Shown here piece after piece: positions 37,520-46,087 of a stretch of DNA of 64,000 nucleotides. The stretch comes from JAUIJL01 sp965366625 (GTDB taxonomy: Bacteria > Acidobacteriota > Thermoanaerobaculia > Multivoradales > J023). The translations under genes were made by a program, and so were the position numbers. Each line of letters opens with the position of its first letter. Position 1 is the first letter of the stretch. The stretch lies in NCBI GenBank assembly GCA_965366625.1, contig CBDUGP010000002.1, positions 160,520-224,519 on the forward strand, given 5' to 3'. Below the pieces are notes generated by a model. It was not told where the DNA came from and did no database searches. It was given only the letters and a program-made list of their open reading frames with translations.

Positions 37520-39630
37520 CGGCCTTCTCCGCCAATGGGTGAGGTGACGATCAAATCGTCTGGCCCACCGGCGCGAAAGGCCTGCCGGTGTTCGTAGAGA
37601 GCCAGAAAGCTCTCCAAGCGACTCGCGAGGTCTTCTCGGCCGGCTCTTTTGGCCTCCTGGATCAAATTCCGTTGAATGATGGATGCTTGCTCGAAATCAC
37701 CGTTCTCAGCGTGGGCCATGGCTAGGGTCTCGCCCCTTTTCATCGACGGTTGGGCATCGAAAGCTTGGTTCGCCCATCGTACGGCCTCGTCCCCGTTTCG
37801 AACACCACCGTCTGGACAGGCGGCGAGCAAACGGGCCAAGGCGTGGCTCCATTCCTGATGACTCTTGCTGTTGCTGTCACTCGTTGAAGCGAGGGCAGCC
37901 TTCAAGCTGCGGGCGGCCTCCCGATACCGACCGGCCAGCAACAAAGCGGTGACCTCACCGCGGCGTCCGGCCGTGGAGGTGGGATTCTGGGCTAGGACGT
38001 CACCGTATACCCGGATCGCGTCATCGAGTCGGCCGAGATGGCCCAAAACCGCTGCCATTCCCAAGCTTGCAGCGGTCAAATCCGGCTGTAGCTCGAGCGC
38101 CCGCGTGTAGTGACCTAGGGCAGAATCGAAGCTTCCTTGAACGCTGAGCCGATCGGCGGTCGCTTTGTGTAAGGCGGCTTGGTCCCCGGGCTCGGAGGCG
38201 CTTTCCAAGGCCTGGCTCAGCAACGAGCCGGCTTCGGAGCCACGACCCATCCGATCGAGCAAGGCTGCCAAGGGCGGTGCCGCCCGGGCGCGACCGGATG
38301 GGTGATCGTAGGCGCGTTTGAGATTCACGAGCGCTTCCTCTTGTCGGCCCAACCGCTCCAAGACGGCTGCCCGTCTTACCCGAACGTCGTGGCTCTCGGG
38401 GCTGAGATCCAAAGCCGCGGAATATTCTTTGAGGGCCTCGGCAAAGAGGCCTTGTCGTGCCAGCAGGTTGCCGAGCTTGGTGCGGGCCGCGGTAAAGGAG
38501 GTGTCGAGTTCGCGGGCGCGTCGAAAGTGGGTTTCTGCCTTGGAGTCTTGGTCCCTGGCGACCCATAGGCCGCCGAGCAAATACCGAAAGCGGGCTTCAT
38601 GGGCTGGATTGGAGCGCCAATAGTCGTCTTCGACCAGCAGCTGCTCCATGCGTTCAGGGGCGCCGCCGATGTCGGCCAGTTTGGCGAGGGCGAAACCGAG
38701 GTCGGCGACGGGATCGAAGTCGTCCCGGGTCACCCGTGAGCGCACCACCTCCAACGAGGTCAGGCTCATCAAGCTTCCCAGCTCCGCAACCAACGGATCG
38801 TCGAATGACGGCCGTTGATCGCCCCGTAAACGCAAGTGTCGCTCGGCTTGATCGCGTTTGCCCAAACGCAACAAGGTCTGAGAGAGGGGGTAGTGCACGG
38901 CGGTGGCAGCGGGGTCGAGATCCAAAGTCTGCTGGAAGAGCTGTGCTGCCCGCTCGTTTTCACCACGGGCGGCCGCCACCCGAGCCCTTGCGAAAGCCAC
39001 TGCGGCTCGGCTGGAAGGTTGCGGGTCCAAACCCTCGACTTGCGACAGATCAGAGGCCGCCTCATCGACTCGGTCCAGCTCGATCAAAGCATCGATGCGA
39101 TGCAATCGGGCGGCAAGGTTGCCCGGCTGCAATCGGATCGCTTCAGTGTAGGCGTCGGCGGCCTCGGCCAATTTGGAATCGTCCTGTCGAGCGACGCCCA
39201 AAAAATAAGGCCAGCGAAAACTTGTCGGGTCTGCTCGCTTAGCGGTTTCGAAGCAATCGGCAGCGGATTCGTAGAGGCCGATGGCCGCCAGATGGGCTCC
39301 CAGCTCGCCGAAAGCCTTAGCCACGGCTGCCGGCTCCAGAGGTTGTCGCTCGAGGGTCGAAGTCGCATGGGCGTGTAGCCGAGCAATGCGGTCGCGGGTC
39401 GCGGGCTCCTGTCGTTCGAGTTCCGGCAGGGCTACCGGCACTGCCGCGTCGGCGGTGAATGGAGGCGCAGGGCTGTCTTTCTGGCCGCAACCGACCCAAA
39501 GGAGAAGAAAAAGGAGAAAAAGAATCACGGCCGAGGAGGCGGCTCTGAAACCACCCGGTCTGAAACTACCCGGTCTGAAGCCCCGTGGTCCCCGGGTCGG
39601 TCGGGACGAGCGTGAAACGAAATCAGTCAT
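37516..39630 (-). CDS. TPR lipoprotein, first gene of four-gene lipoprotein operon
   Basis: 704 residues. An Arg/Gly-rich N-terminus (RGFRPGSFRPGGFR) precedes a hydrophobic segment and a probable lipobox WVGC (Cys48); Trp at -3 is unusual. Then AFGELGAHLAA..CFETA and RWPYFLG (R139), a VHYPLSQTLLR..DPLVAELGSL block, and TPR repeats to the end. The order matches the 702-residue protein at 22375-24483. The N-terminal Arg-rich stretch is encoded by a 15-bp tandem repeat and is probably expendable. The ribosome site is weak. A later start would be needed for a conventional short signal peptide, but no ATG is available. Confidence 0.83.
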   Translation of the reverse strand: MTDFVSRSSRPTRGPRGFRPGSFRPGGFRAASSAVILFLLFLLLWVGCGQKDSPAPPFTADAAVPVALPELERQEPATRDRIARLHAHATSTLERQPLEPAAVAKAFGELGAHLAAIGLYESAADCFETAKRADPTSFRWPYFLGVARQDDSKLAEAADAYTEAIRLQPGNLAARLHRIDALIELDRVDEAASDLSQVEGLDPQPSSRAAVAFARARVAAARGENERAAQLFQQTLDLDPAATAVHYPLSQTLLRLGKRDQAERHLRLRGDQRPSFDDPLVAELGSLMSLTSLEVVRSRVTRDDFDPVADLGFALAKLADIGGAPERMEQLLVEDDYWRSNPAHEARFRYLLGGLWVARDQDSKAETHFRRARELDTSFTAARTKLGNLLARQGLFAEALKEYSAALDLSPESHDVRVRRAAVLERLGRQEEALVNLKRAYDHPSGRARAAPPLAALLDRMGRGSEAGSLLSQALESASEPGDQAALHKATADRLSVQGSFDSALGHYTRALELQPDLTAASLGMAAVLGHLGRLDDAIRVYGDVLAQNPTSTAGRRGEVTALLLAGRYREAARSLKAALASTSDSNSKSHQEWSHALARLLAACPDGGVRNGDEAVRWANQAFDAQPSMKRGETLAMAHAENGDFEQASIIQRNLIQEAKRAGREDLASRLESFLALYEHRQAFRAGGPDDLIVTSPIGGEGR
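39545..39589 (-). repeat. Tandem repeat, 3 x 15 bp, at start of TPR lipoprotein gene
   Basis: Units CTGAAACCACCCGGT (39545-39559), CTGAAACTACCCGGT (39560-39574) and CTGAAGCCCCGTGGT (39575-39589) encode the FRPGx repeats before the signal helix. Confidence 0.85.
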
Positions 39631-39666
39631 GGTTGGATCTCGGTGAATGTGGCCGGAACGTATGGC

Positions 39667-39717
39667 TGGATCTGGGATAGGACTGGATTTCGGATAGGAC
39701 TGAATCTCGAATAGGTG
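39667..39717. repeat. Tandem repeat, 3 x 17 bp, upstream of TPR operon
   Basis: TGGATCTGGGATAGGAC (39667-39683), TGGATTTCGGATAGGAC (39684-39700) and the decayed TGAATCTCGAATAGGTG (39701-39717). A fourth weaker copy may start at 39634. They lie 40-90 bases before the operon start, probably in its leader. Confidence 0.8.
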
Positions 39718-39789
39718 TTGAGAAAGAGGTGTGCGGCGTTAGCGTTAGGAGAGAGCAGGGCTCCGCGACAGGAACCAACCGCTGCGGTC

Positions 39790-39818
39790 ATTATCCCCAC
39801 GGGGTCAAAGAGATGCAA
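39790..39818 (-). promoter_or_regulatory. Sigma-70-like promoter candidate for lipoprotein operon
   Basis: On minus: TTGCAT (39818-39813), a 17-base spacer, and GATAAT (39795-39790). The -10 matches 5 of 6 and the -35 matches 3 of 6. The predicted leader is about 150 bases and would contain the 17-bp repeats. Confidence 0.35.
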
Positions 39819-39945
39819 AAGTCTGGGACGGAACCCGTGAATAGCGGGCTCTTTGGGCGAAGTGGGCTGAGGGATCGTGCTAATATATGCAGTCCGGTTT
39901 GTCCGGCCGCGGCCATTAATTGTGCCGCTCGCGGGTTTGTCCTCT

Positions 39946-39977
39946 GAATACTGCAACCGTTGAATACTGAAACCGTC
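39946..39977. repeat. Tandem duplication, 2 x 16 bp, in protease leader
   Basis: TGAATACTGCAACCGT (39946-39961) is followed by TGAATACTGAAACCGT (39962-39977), with one mismatch. It ends 26 bases before the protease start codon. Confidence 0.85.
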
Positions 39978-40003
39978 GACTAGAAGTCGAACCGTCGTCG
40001 ATT

Positions 40004-41332
40004 ATGCGTTTACGTCTATTGATCGCGTTATTTATGCTGTCGGTCGCGCCTCTAGCGACGACCGCGCAAAACGTGGAAAAAGATTTACCCAGGCTGTCTT
40101 CCGAGGAGCAAATTGCACGGTTGCCCTTGCCCAAGGTGGATCTGTTCCGGGAGCTTTTGGCGGACGAAAAACGGGCATCGCGCGGCAGGGTGGCCCACTA
40201 TGCCGCGGTGATCGAGGTCGACGCCGATCCCTGGCGTTTCGGTAATTGGGAAGCCGCCGACAACGGTCGCGCACGGTGGCAGCTACGGATCCATTCCCCA
40301 GGGGCGCTGTCCCTGAGCCTGGCCTTCACCGACTTTAATTTGCCTCAAGGGGCTTGGCTGAATATCACGTCGCTCGAGGGTGAGGTGCTCGCCGGTCCCT
40401 TCACCGACGCCGACAACGAAGAACACGGGCAATTGTGGACTCCTCCCCTGACCACCGACGAAGTGCTGCTCTCCGTGGAGCTGCCCATGGGTGTCTTGGA
40501 CCACTTACGGCTTCTGCTCACTCGGGTGCACCACGGCTATGCGGGCTTCGGCCAGCCGTCGGCAGCGAAATCGGGATCCTGCCAGCGAGATCTAGTTTGT
40601 GCCGACAACGAATCTTGGAATCGGCTGGGTCGCTCAGTGGGTCTGATCTCGGTTGAGGGTGTCCGCTATTGCACCGGATTTTTGATCAACAACACTGCCC
40701 AAGATCAAAAACCCCTCTTCGTCACCGCCGGTCATTGTGGAATCGACCAAAAAACGGCCCCTTCGGTAGTGGTCATGTGGGAGCACGCGGTCGACCAATG
40801 TGATGCCAGCGCTGAAGCGCCGATGCCGAGTCGCAGCTTCCAGACAGGCGCCATCCTGAGGGCGTCCCACCGGGCCTCAGACCTGGTTTTGATCGAGCTC
40901 GACGACGCTCCGAATACCGAAAGCGGCGCCTATTTCGCCGGCTGGGATCGCTCTTTCGACGACCCTCTCAGGGCGCTGACGATTCATCATCCCAATACCG
41001 ATCGCCGACGGATCGCGGTGACCGAATCACCGGTGCAGAGCACGGAGCATTTGGGCACGAAAGGCATCGATCGCGGCAATCACATCCGGGTACGGTCCTG
41101 GGATTCGGGCACCACCGAGGGCGGGTCGTCGGGCGCTCCCTTATTCAACGAAGATTTAAGGGTAGTCGGCGCCTTGCACGGTGGCCACGCAGCGTGTGGC
41201 AACCAGAAGTCCGATTGGTTCGGACGATTATCCGCGGCCTGGGACGACGGCAATGCACCCGCTCGCCGATTCAGGGATTGGCTCGATCCTGAAGGCACCG
41301 GCGCGGTCGTGTTCGACGGTCTTTCTCCCTGA
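40004..41332 (+). CDS. Exported trypsin-like serine protease, lysyl endopeptidase-like
   Basis: 442 residues with a signal peptide (MRLRLLIALFMLSVAPLATTAQ). The catalytic triad is visible: H244 in VTAGHCG, D293 in ASDLVLIEL, and S376 in GGSSGAPL. Several Cys (C202-, H-C-, ..HAACG) suggest disulfides, as in Achromobacter-type lysyl endopeptidases. Residues about 25-190 are a probable N-terminal pro-region. Likely a secreted or periplasmic protein-degrading enzyme. The start codon lacks a clear ribosome site; the region before it is repetitive. Confidence 0.9.
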   Translation: MRLRLLIALFMLSVAPLATTAQNVEKDLPRLSSEEQIARLPLPKVDLFRELLADEKRASRGRVAHYAAVIEVDADPWRFGNWEAADNGRARWQLRIHSPGALSLSLAFTDFNLPQGAWLNITSLEGEVLAGPFTDADNEEHGQLWTPPLTTDEVLLSVELPMGVLDHLRLLLTRVHHGYAGFGQPSAAKSGSCQRDLVCADNESWNRLGRSVGLISVEGVRYCTGFLINNTAQDQKPLFVTAGHCGIDQKTAPSVVVMWEHAVDQCDASAEAPMPSRSFQTGAILRASHRASDLVLIELDDAPNTESGAYFAGWDRSFDDPLRALTIHHPNTDRRRIAVTESPVQSTEHLGTKGIDRGNHIRVRSWDSGTTEGGSSGAPLFNEDLRVVGALHGGHAACGNQKSDWFGRLSAAWDDGNAPARRFRDWLDPEGTGAVVFDGLSP

Positions 41333-41429
41333 GCCTGTTAAACCCCCCTAGGGCCTGTGACTCCCCCTCCACAGGTTTTCATCGATCTGACCCCTGGCCG
41401 CGTTGACGGCTCGTATCGAAAGACCACAG

Positions 41430-44153
41430 ATGTTTCGTTCGGTTTTGTGCTCTATCAGGTGTCGAGGGTTGACGCTGTTTTCGCTCGCGCTTTGGGTTTT
41501 GACCCCGCCGGTCTCGGCCCAGCCGCCATCGGCCGAATGGCGGACCTTGGAGATTCCCGGTTTTCGTTTTCATACCCCCGCAGAATCTGAGCCGTGGACC
41601 CGCCACCTGGCGGCGCGCATGGAGAGCATTCAAAGCCGGGTTGCAGCGGAAGTGGGTTTCTCGCCCACGCAGACTGTGGATGTTCTGGTTGTCGACCCCA
41701 CGGGTTGGGCCAATGGGGTCGCTTGGCCTATTCTCAATCGGCCACGGATGGTGCTCTACACCACGCCCCCAGCCACCGACAGCGTGTTGGGTTTTTTCAA
41801 CGATTGGTCCGAGCTGCTGGCCTTACACGAAACCGTGCATTTGGCACATCTGCTGCGTCCTTCGCGCAATCCCCGTCTGGAAATTTTGGAAAGACTGGTG
41901 CCGGTTGGGCCGTTGCCGAGAAAGGCGCCCAATTGGGTCATCGAAGGTTATGCGACCATGCTCGAAGGCCGCCTTACCGGTTGGGGTCGCCCCCACGGAG
42001 ACTACCGAGCCGCCCTGCTCCGCCGCTGGGCGCAGATGGGAAGGCTGCCCGCCTATGGTGAGTTGTCAGGAGATTCACGGCGTTGGCTGGGCCGCTCCTT
42101 TCCCTATTTGGTGGGCTCCGCGTATTTGGAGTGGTTGGAGAAACGCACAGGGGAAGGCAGCCTAAGAGCTCTGTGGGCTCGTTTGTCGGCCCGCCGAGAG
42201 CGTTCTTTTGAGGACGCGTTTCGAGGTGTATTCGGCGAGACTCCGAGCAAGCTCTACCATCGCTTCGTCGCCGAACTCACGTATCGCGCCATGACCCTCG
42301 AAGAGAATATTCAAGGTTCTCTCGAAGAGGGTCGGTTGTGGATGGATCTCAGTTGGAGGACGGGGGCTCCGGATGTGTCGCCGGACGGAAAGCGATTGGT
42401 TGCCGTGGTGCGCCAACGTGGCCGGCCGCCCCGTCTAGTGATTTGGTCCACCGAAGACGATGCTGAGTTCGCCGAGCAAACGCGTCAAACCCAGAAAAGA
42501 ATCTTGGAGCAAGATCCGGAAGATGTGGCCGAAGTGGCGGCTCTGGTCCTGCCGCGCGAGCCGCTCTATGAACTGGCGGCCTTTCATGGCGCCGGCCCGT
42601 TCGAACCGCGATTCTCTGCCGACGGCACAAGCGTGTTGTTCGTTCGTTTCGGTCCGGGCTCCTCCTCGGCGGTCTTCCCCGGGGCTCAAATCGCCGACCT
42701 TTACCAGTGGTGGCCCGAATCTGGACGGGTGGAACGGATCACCCGAGACGCCGGCGTGCGGCGGCCGGATCCGTCCGCCGACGGTTCATGGGCAGTGGCA
42801 GTGCGCTATCCCCACGGCCTCTCCGAATTGGTGCGTATAGAACTCGCAACCGGTCGTGTGGATCCGTTGATCGATCGACGGCCATCGGTCGACGAGGTGA
42901 TCGATAGTCCCCGAATGTCGCCGGATGACGAACGGCTGCTCTACTTGAGCCGTCGCCCGAGCGGTTGGAAAATTGTCGTTCGGCATCTGGCATCCGGCAC
43001 CGAGATCACCTTGCCGGCTCCCCCGCGATCGACGGTGATGCTGCCGGCTTGGACTCCGGATGGCCGTGTGGTGGCGACCTTGGGCATCGACGGCTTTTTG
43101 GACATCCACCGGTTCGAGATCACCTCAGGCGCTCGGCGCCGGATCACACGTAGCAGCGGGGGCGCGTTGGCACCGGCCCCAAGCCCGGACGGTTCAATAT
43201 TTTTCTTGGCCCTTGAAGAAGACGGGTTCGATATTCGTCGGATTCATTTGAAAGGTCCGGAAGCGGCTTCTCCACCACCGCCCTGGCCCCGCGCCGACTT
43301 CGATCTGGCTCGGCTGGCCCCGGCGGTGCGACCAGCGATGCGGGCGAAACCACAGCCCACAGGCTCCGTCGATCCGCTGGAAACCCCATCTTCTGCCTAC
43401 GGAATCGGACCGCGCGAGCTATTGCCCTTGGTGGGCGGTGGCTGGGGTCCCGGCGGCGGCAGGTTTGAATTCGGGTTACGACAAGGTGACCCTGTCGGCC
43501 GATTGGAGCTATGGCTATTGGGAGCCATTGCGGATCCTGGAGCCGGAGCCGAAGGATTCGGCTTGGCGACCCGCTGGCGCGGCCGCCCAGTAGATCTTGC
43601 GGCGCGGGTTTTCTCTACCCAGGAGCGCTTTGCCGACCCGGCGGGTCCGAGGGTCGACCACATGGGTCTGGAGATTTCACTTCGCCACAGCCGCAGGGGA
43701 CACCTATTCTCCTGGTCGACGGAAGGTGGGTTGTTGTGGGACCAATCTGAGCTGAGAACGGACGTTTTGTCCGAAGAGATCTCCCGGTCCGTGCTCTTTG
43801 CCCGCGCCGCCGGCCGGTGGCGCCAGTCTTGGGGTGCGTGGAATGTAGAGGAAACGATCGCAGCTGCGAGTTATTGGGGCAAAACCGCCGGCGACGAGTG
43901 GGCTCGCTATCTACATGAAACGAGCCTAAGGTTTGGCCGAGAGCCAGTGGACGGCCGTCGCTGGCGATTGGGTATGATCTACCGGCGAGGCGGATCCAGC
44001 GATCTAACCCACGATGTCGACCGATTCGAGCTGGGCGGGATGTCGGGCTCCCTGCTGCCTTTGAGCGTCAGGGCTCGGATCGAGGTTCCGGCTTTACCTT
44101 CGGGTTTCGCTCTTGGCGACGAAGTAGAAACCAAAGGTTGGAAATCGAGATAG
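41430..44153 (+). CDS. Exported HExxH metallopeptidase-like protein with TolB-type propeller (frame broken at 3' end)
   Basis: 907 residues before the stop. Signal peptide from M at 41430 (..LTLFSLALWVLTPPVSAQ). A gluzincin-like site HETVH is at H133-H137, and IEGYAT about 45 residues on can supply the third ligand Glu. PD40/TolB-like beta-propeller repeats follow (APDVSPDGKRLVAVV, PDPSADGSWAVAV, PRMSPDDERLLYLS). A beta-rich C-terminal region then looks like an outer-membrane barrel. The frame ends abruptly at 44153, and the continuation lies in the -1 frame to 44377. A TTG at 41403 would add nine residues and is less likely. Confidence 0.8.
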   Translation: MFRSVLCSIRCRGLTLFSLALWVLTPPVSAQPPSAEWRTLEIPGFRFHTPAESEPWTRHLAARMESIQSRVAAEVGFSPTQTVDVLVVDPTGWANGVAWPILNRPRMVLYTTPPATDSVLGFFNDWSELLALHETVHLAHLLRPSRNPRLEILERLVPVGPLPRKAPNWVIEGYATMLEGRLTGWGRPHGDYRAALLRRWAQMGRLPAYGELSGDSRRWLGRSFPYLVGSAYLEWLEKRTGEGSLRALWARLSARRERSFEDAFRGVFGETPSKLYHRFVAELTYRAMTLEENIQGSLEEGRLWMDLSWRTGAPDVSPDGKRLVAVVRQRGRPPRLVIWSTEDDAEFAEQTRQTQKRILEQDPEDVAEVAALVLPREPLYELAAFHGAGPFEPRFSADGTSVLFVRFGPGSSSAVFPGAQIADLYQWWPESGRVERITRDAGVRRPDPSADGSWAVAVRYPHGLSELVRIELATGRVDPLIDRRPSVDEVIDSPRMSPDDERLLYLSRRPSGWKIVVRHLASGTEITLPAPPRSTVMLPAWTPDGRVVATLGIDGFLDIHRFEITSGARRRITRSSGGALAPAPSPDGSIFFLALEEDGFDIRRIHLKGPEAASPPPPWPRADFDLARLAPAVRPAMRAKPQPTGSVDPLETPSSAYGIGPRELLPLVGGGWGPGGGRFEFGLRQGDPVGRLELWLLGAIADPGAGAEGFGLATRWRGRPVDLAARVFSTQERFADPAGPRVDHMGLEISLRHSRRGHLFSWSTEGGLLWDQSELRTDVLSEEISRSVLFARAAGRWRQSWGAWNVEETIAAASYWGKTAGDEWARYLHETSLRFGREPVDGRRWRLGMIYRRGGSSDLTHDVDRFELGGMSGSLLPLSVRARIEVPALPSGFALGDEVETKGWKSR

Positions 44154-44377
44154 GTGACCGACCGCTGAGACTTTTCGGGGAACGCCACCGGGTCTGGAAT
44201 ATGGACGACGACAAGCAGTGGTTACGTCTGACGGGCATCGAATGGACCTTCCGTCGAGGACCCCAGCCCCTGCTGCGGTTACCCGGCGTGGAACTCAGCC
44301 TCGGCTTGGCCCAAGTGCTCGACGAGCCTTTCGAGGATCACACTGAAGGCTGGATTAATCTTCGTTGGCGGCCCTGA
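44138..44377 (+). pseudogene. Frame-shifted C-terminal end of the preceding HExxH/propeller gene
   Basis: This frame encodes LEIEIGDRPLRLF, continues for 80 residues and ends in an aromatic-rich INLRWRP, the expected close of a beta-barrel. It has no own ribosome site or signal. Adding one A to the AAA run at 44133-44135 would read through as ..VETKRLEIEIGD.., joining it to the upstream frame without loss. Hence it is the remainder of one gene (41430-44377), broken either by a real 1-nt deletion or by an assembly error. Confidence 0.75.
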
Positions 44378-44463
44378 TCCGCTCTCAAGCGCCGAGCGAA
44401 AAACCCGATTGTCCGCTCAAAACGACGTTGCTCTCGGTTTCGTACTCTGGCCGTAGATAGACT

Positions 44464-45972
44464 ATGCACGAATACATCATCAATTTTTCCGGCGAGTTGA
44501 GCCTCAAGAGCAAAGGAACCCGCAATCGGTTCCTGGATCGCTTGATGCACAACTTGGCCGACGCTCTCAAGACCCACGGGATTGAATACAAGCTGCACAG
44601 AAGATGGTCGCGGATTCGGATCGAGTCGAGTTCCGAGCGGGTGCCCGAAGTGGCCCGCCGGGTCTTTGGTGTGCGCTCGGTGGCGCGGGCTGAGAAGTAT
44701 CCCTGGGAAACCCTCGACGACTTGGTGTCCACAGGAGCGGAGCACTTTCGCCCACTCGTGCAGGGACGGACCTTCGCGGTGCGCGCCAAACGTGGCGAGC
44801 AAGCCTCCCGCATTCCGTTCAAATCGCCTGAGCTGGAGAGACGATTGGGCGCGGAGCTTGCGCCTTATTCGGCAGGGGTAAGCTTGAAAGAACCGGAGGT
44901 CGAGGCCCGGATTGAGCTTCATGGAGATGAGGCATACTTTTTCGTCCATCCAACCGTCGCGGAGGGCGGGCTTCCCCTGGGTGCCGAGGGCCGTGCGCTG
45001 ACCCTCTTTTCCGGTGGCTTCGATTCACCCGTGGCTTCGTGGTCCTTGTTGCGCCGAGGGGTTCGTCAGGATTTTCTCTTTTGTAATCTCGGCGGCGAGA
45101 AACACACCCGCGAAGTCTTGGAGGTGCTGAAGTCGTTGGTCGACGGCTGGTGCTTCGGATATAGGCCACGGCTGATTATCGTCGATTTTCGTCCGGTGGT
45201 GGAAGATTTGAAGGCCAAGTCCCCGGGACCCCTGTGGCAAGTTCTGCTCAAACGGTGCATGTTGCGAGTCGCCGACGGTTTGGCGGAATTCCTCAAGGCC
45301 TCGGCGTTGATCACCGGTGAGGCTGTTGGTCAGGTTTCCTCCCAGACCCTGCAGAATTTGGACGTCATCACCCGGGCTGCAGTCCGCCCGGTCTTGCGCC
45401 CGATGGTGGCTTGGAACAAGGAAGAGATCATCGCTTTGGCGCGCAAGATAGGCACCCACGACAGCTCGTCCAAGGTGCCGGAATATTGCGGTCTTCAATC
45501 GTCGACCGGGCCGGCGATTCATGCCCGCCTGTCGGAGGTGGAAGAGGCGGAGGCCCAACTCGATTCCGAGCTTCTGTGGCGAATGGTCAAGGAGCGGGCG
45601 ATTATTGATCTGCGGGCGTTGGAGCTTGCCGCTGAAGCGGTCGAGTTGGAAATTGATCACCTGCCCGAGGGGGCCCAGCTTTTGGATCTTCGATCCACCG
45701 CGGCTTTCGCAGCTTGGCACCCGGAAGGGGCGGCCCGTCATCCATATCCAGAGATCCTTCGCCACCTGGACAACTTCGACAGGGGGCAGTCGTATGTGGT
45801 GTTTTGTGAGGTGGGCATCAAAAGCGCTCACCTCGCGGAAGCCATGACCCGCGCAGGATTTAGGGCCTTTCACCTGAAGAAAGGCGTCCAAACCCTGCGA
45901 AAACAAGAAATTGAACGAGACCCGGCCCTCGCGGCATTGCTCTCCCCGGCCTTCAGGGACAACCGGACCTAG
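44464..45972 (+). CDS. thiI: tRNA 4-thiouridine synthetase ThiI with C-terminal rhodanese domain
   Basis: 502 residues, close to E. coli ThiI (482). Order: ferredoxin-like and THUMP domains (about 1-165), then an adenylation PP-loop SGGFDS at residues 183-188. The catalytic Cys of the core is C342 in VPEYCGL, and the rhodanese persulfide Cys is C448 in VFCEVGIKS. It transfers sulfur to tRNA U8 and may also serve thiamine thiazole synthesis. The last residues and the stop codon lie within a perfect 16-bp tandem duplication. No thiamine gene is adjacent. Confidence 0.93.
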   Translation: MHEYIINFSGELSLKSKGTRNRFLDRLMHNLADALKTHGIEYKLHRRWSRIRIESSSERVPEVARRVFGVRSVARAEKYPWETLDDLVSTGAEHFRPLVQGRTFAVRAKRGEQASRIPFKSPELERRLGAELAPYSAGVSLKEPEVEARIELHGDEAYFFVHPTVAEGGLPLGAEGRALTLFSGGFDSPVASWSLLRRGVRQDFLFCNLGGEKHTREVLEVLKSLVDGWCFGYRPRLIIVDFRPVVEDLKAKSPGPLWQVLLKRCMLRVADGLAEFLKASALITGEAVGQVSSQTLQNLDVITRAAVRPVLRPMVAWNKEEIIALARKIGTHDSSSKVPEYCGLQSSTGPAIHARLSEVEEAEAQLDSELLWRMVKERAIIDLRALELAAEAVELEIDHLPEGAQLLDLRSTAAFAAWHPEGAARHPYPEILRHLDNFDRGQSYVVFCEVGIKSAHLAEAMTRAGFRAFHLKKGVQTLRKQEIERDPALAALLSPAFRDNRT

Positions 45973-45986
45973 GGACAACCGGACCT
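45955..45986 (+). repeat. Perfect tandem duplication, 2 x 16 bp, across the thiI stop codon
   Basis: AGGGACAACCGGACCT is present at 45955-45970 and again at 45971-45986. The TAG stop (45970-45972) is created at the junction of the two copies. Confidence 0.92.
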
Positions 45987-46087
45987 AGGGCGGCTTTGAG
46001 CCGTCGCCCGTTTGAGCCACCTAGATGTAATAAAACGAGGTCGTCCTTACCGACGCCCGTCCCAATCCAACTCCGAGGAAGATGTAG

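Larger units (their letters stand above)
39631..40003. promoter_or_regulatory. 373-base divergent promoter region
   Basis: Separates the four-gene lipoprotein operon (minus) from the serine protease gene (plus). It contains a promoter candidate for each side and two tandem-repeat patches: 39667-39717, in the predicted operon leader, and 39946-39977, in the protease leader. On plus, an extended -10, TGC-TAATAT, is at 39878-39886 without a good -35. No RNA gene or small ORF is supported. Confidence 0.5.
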
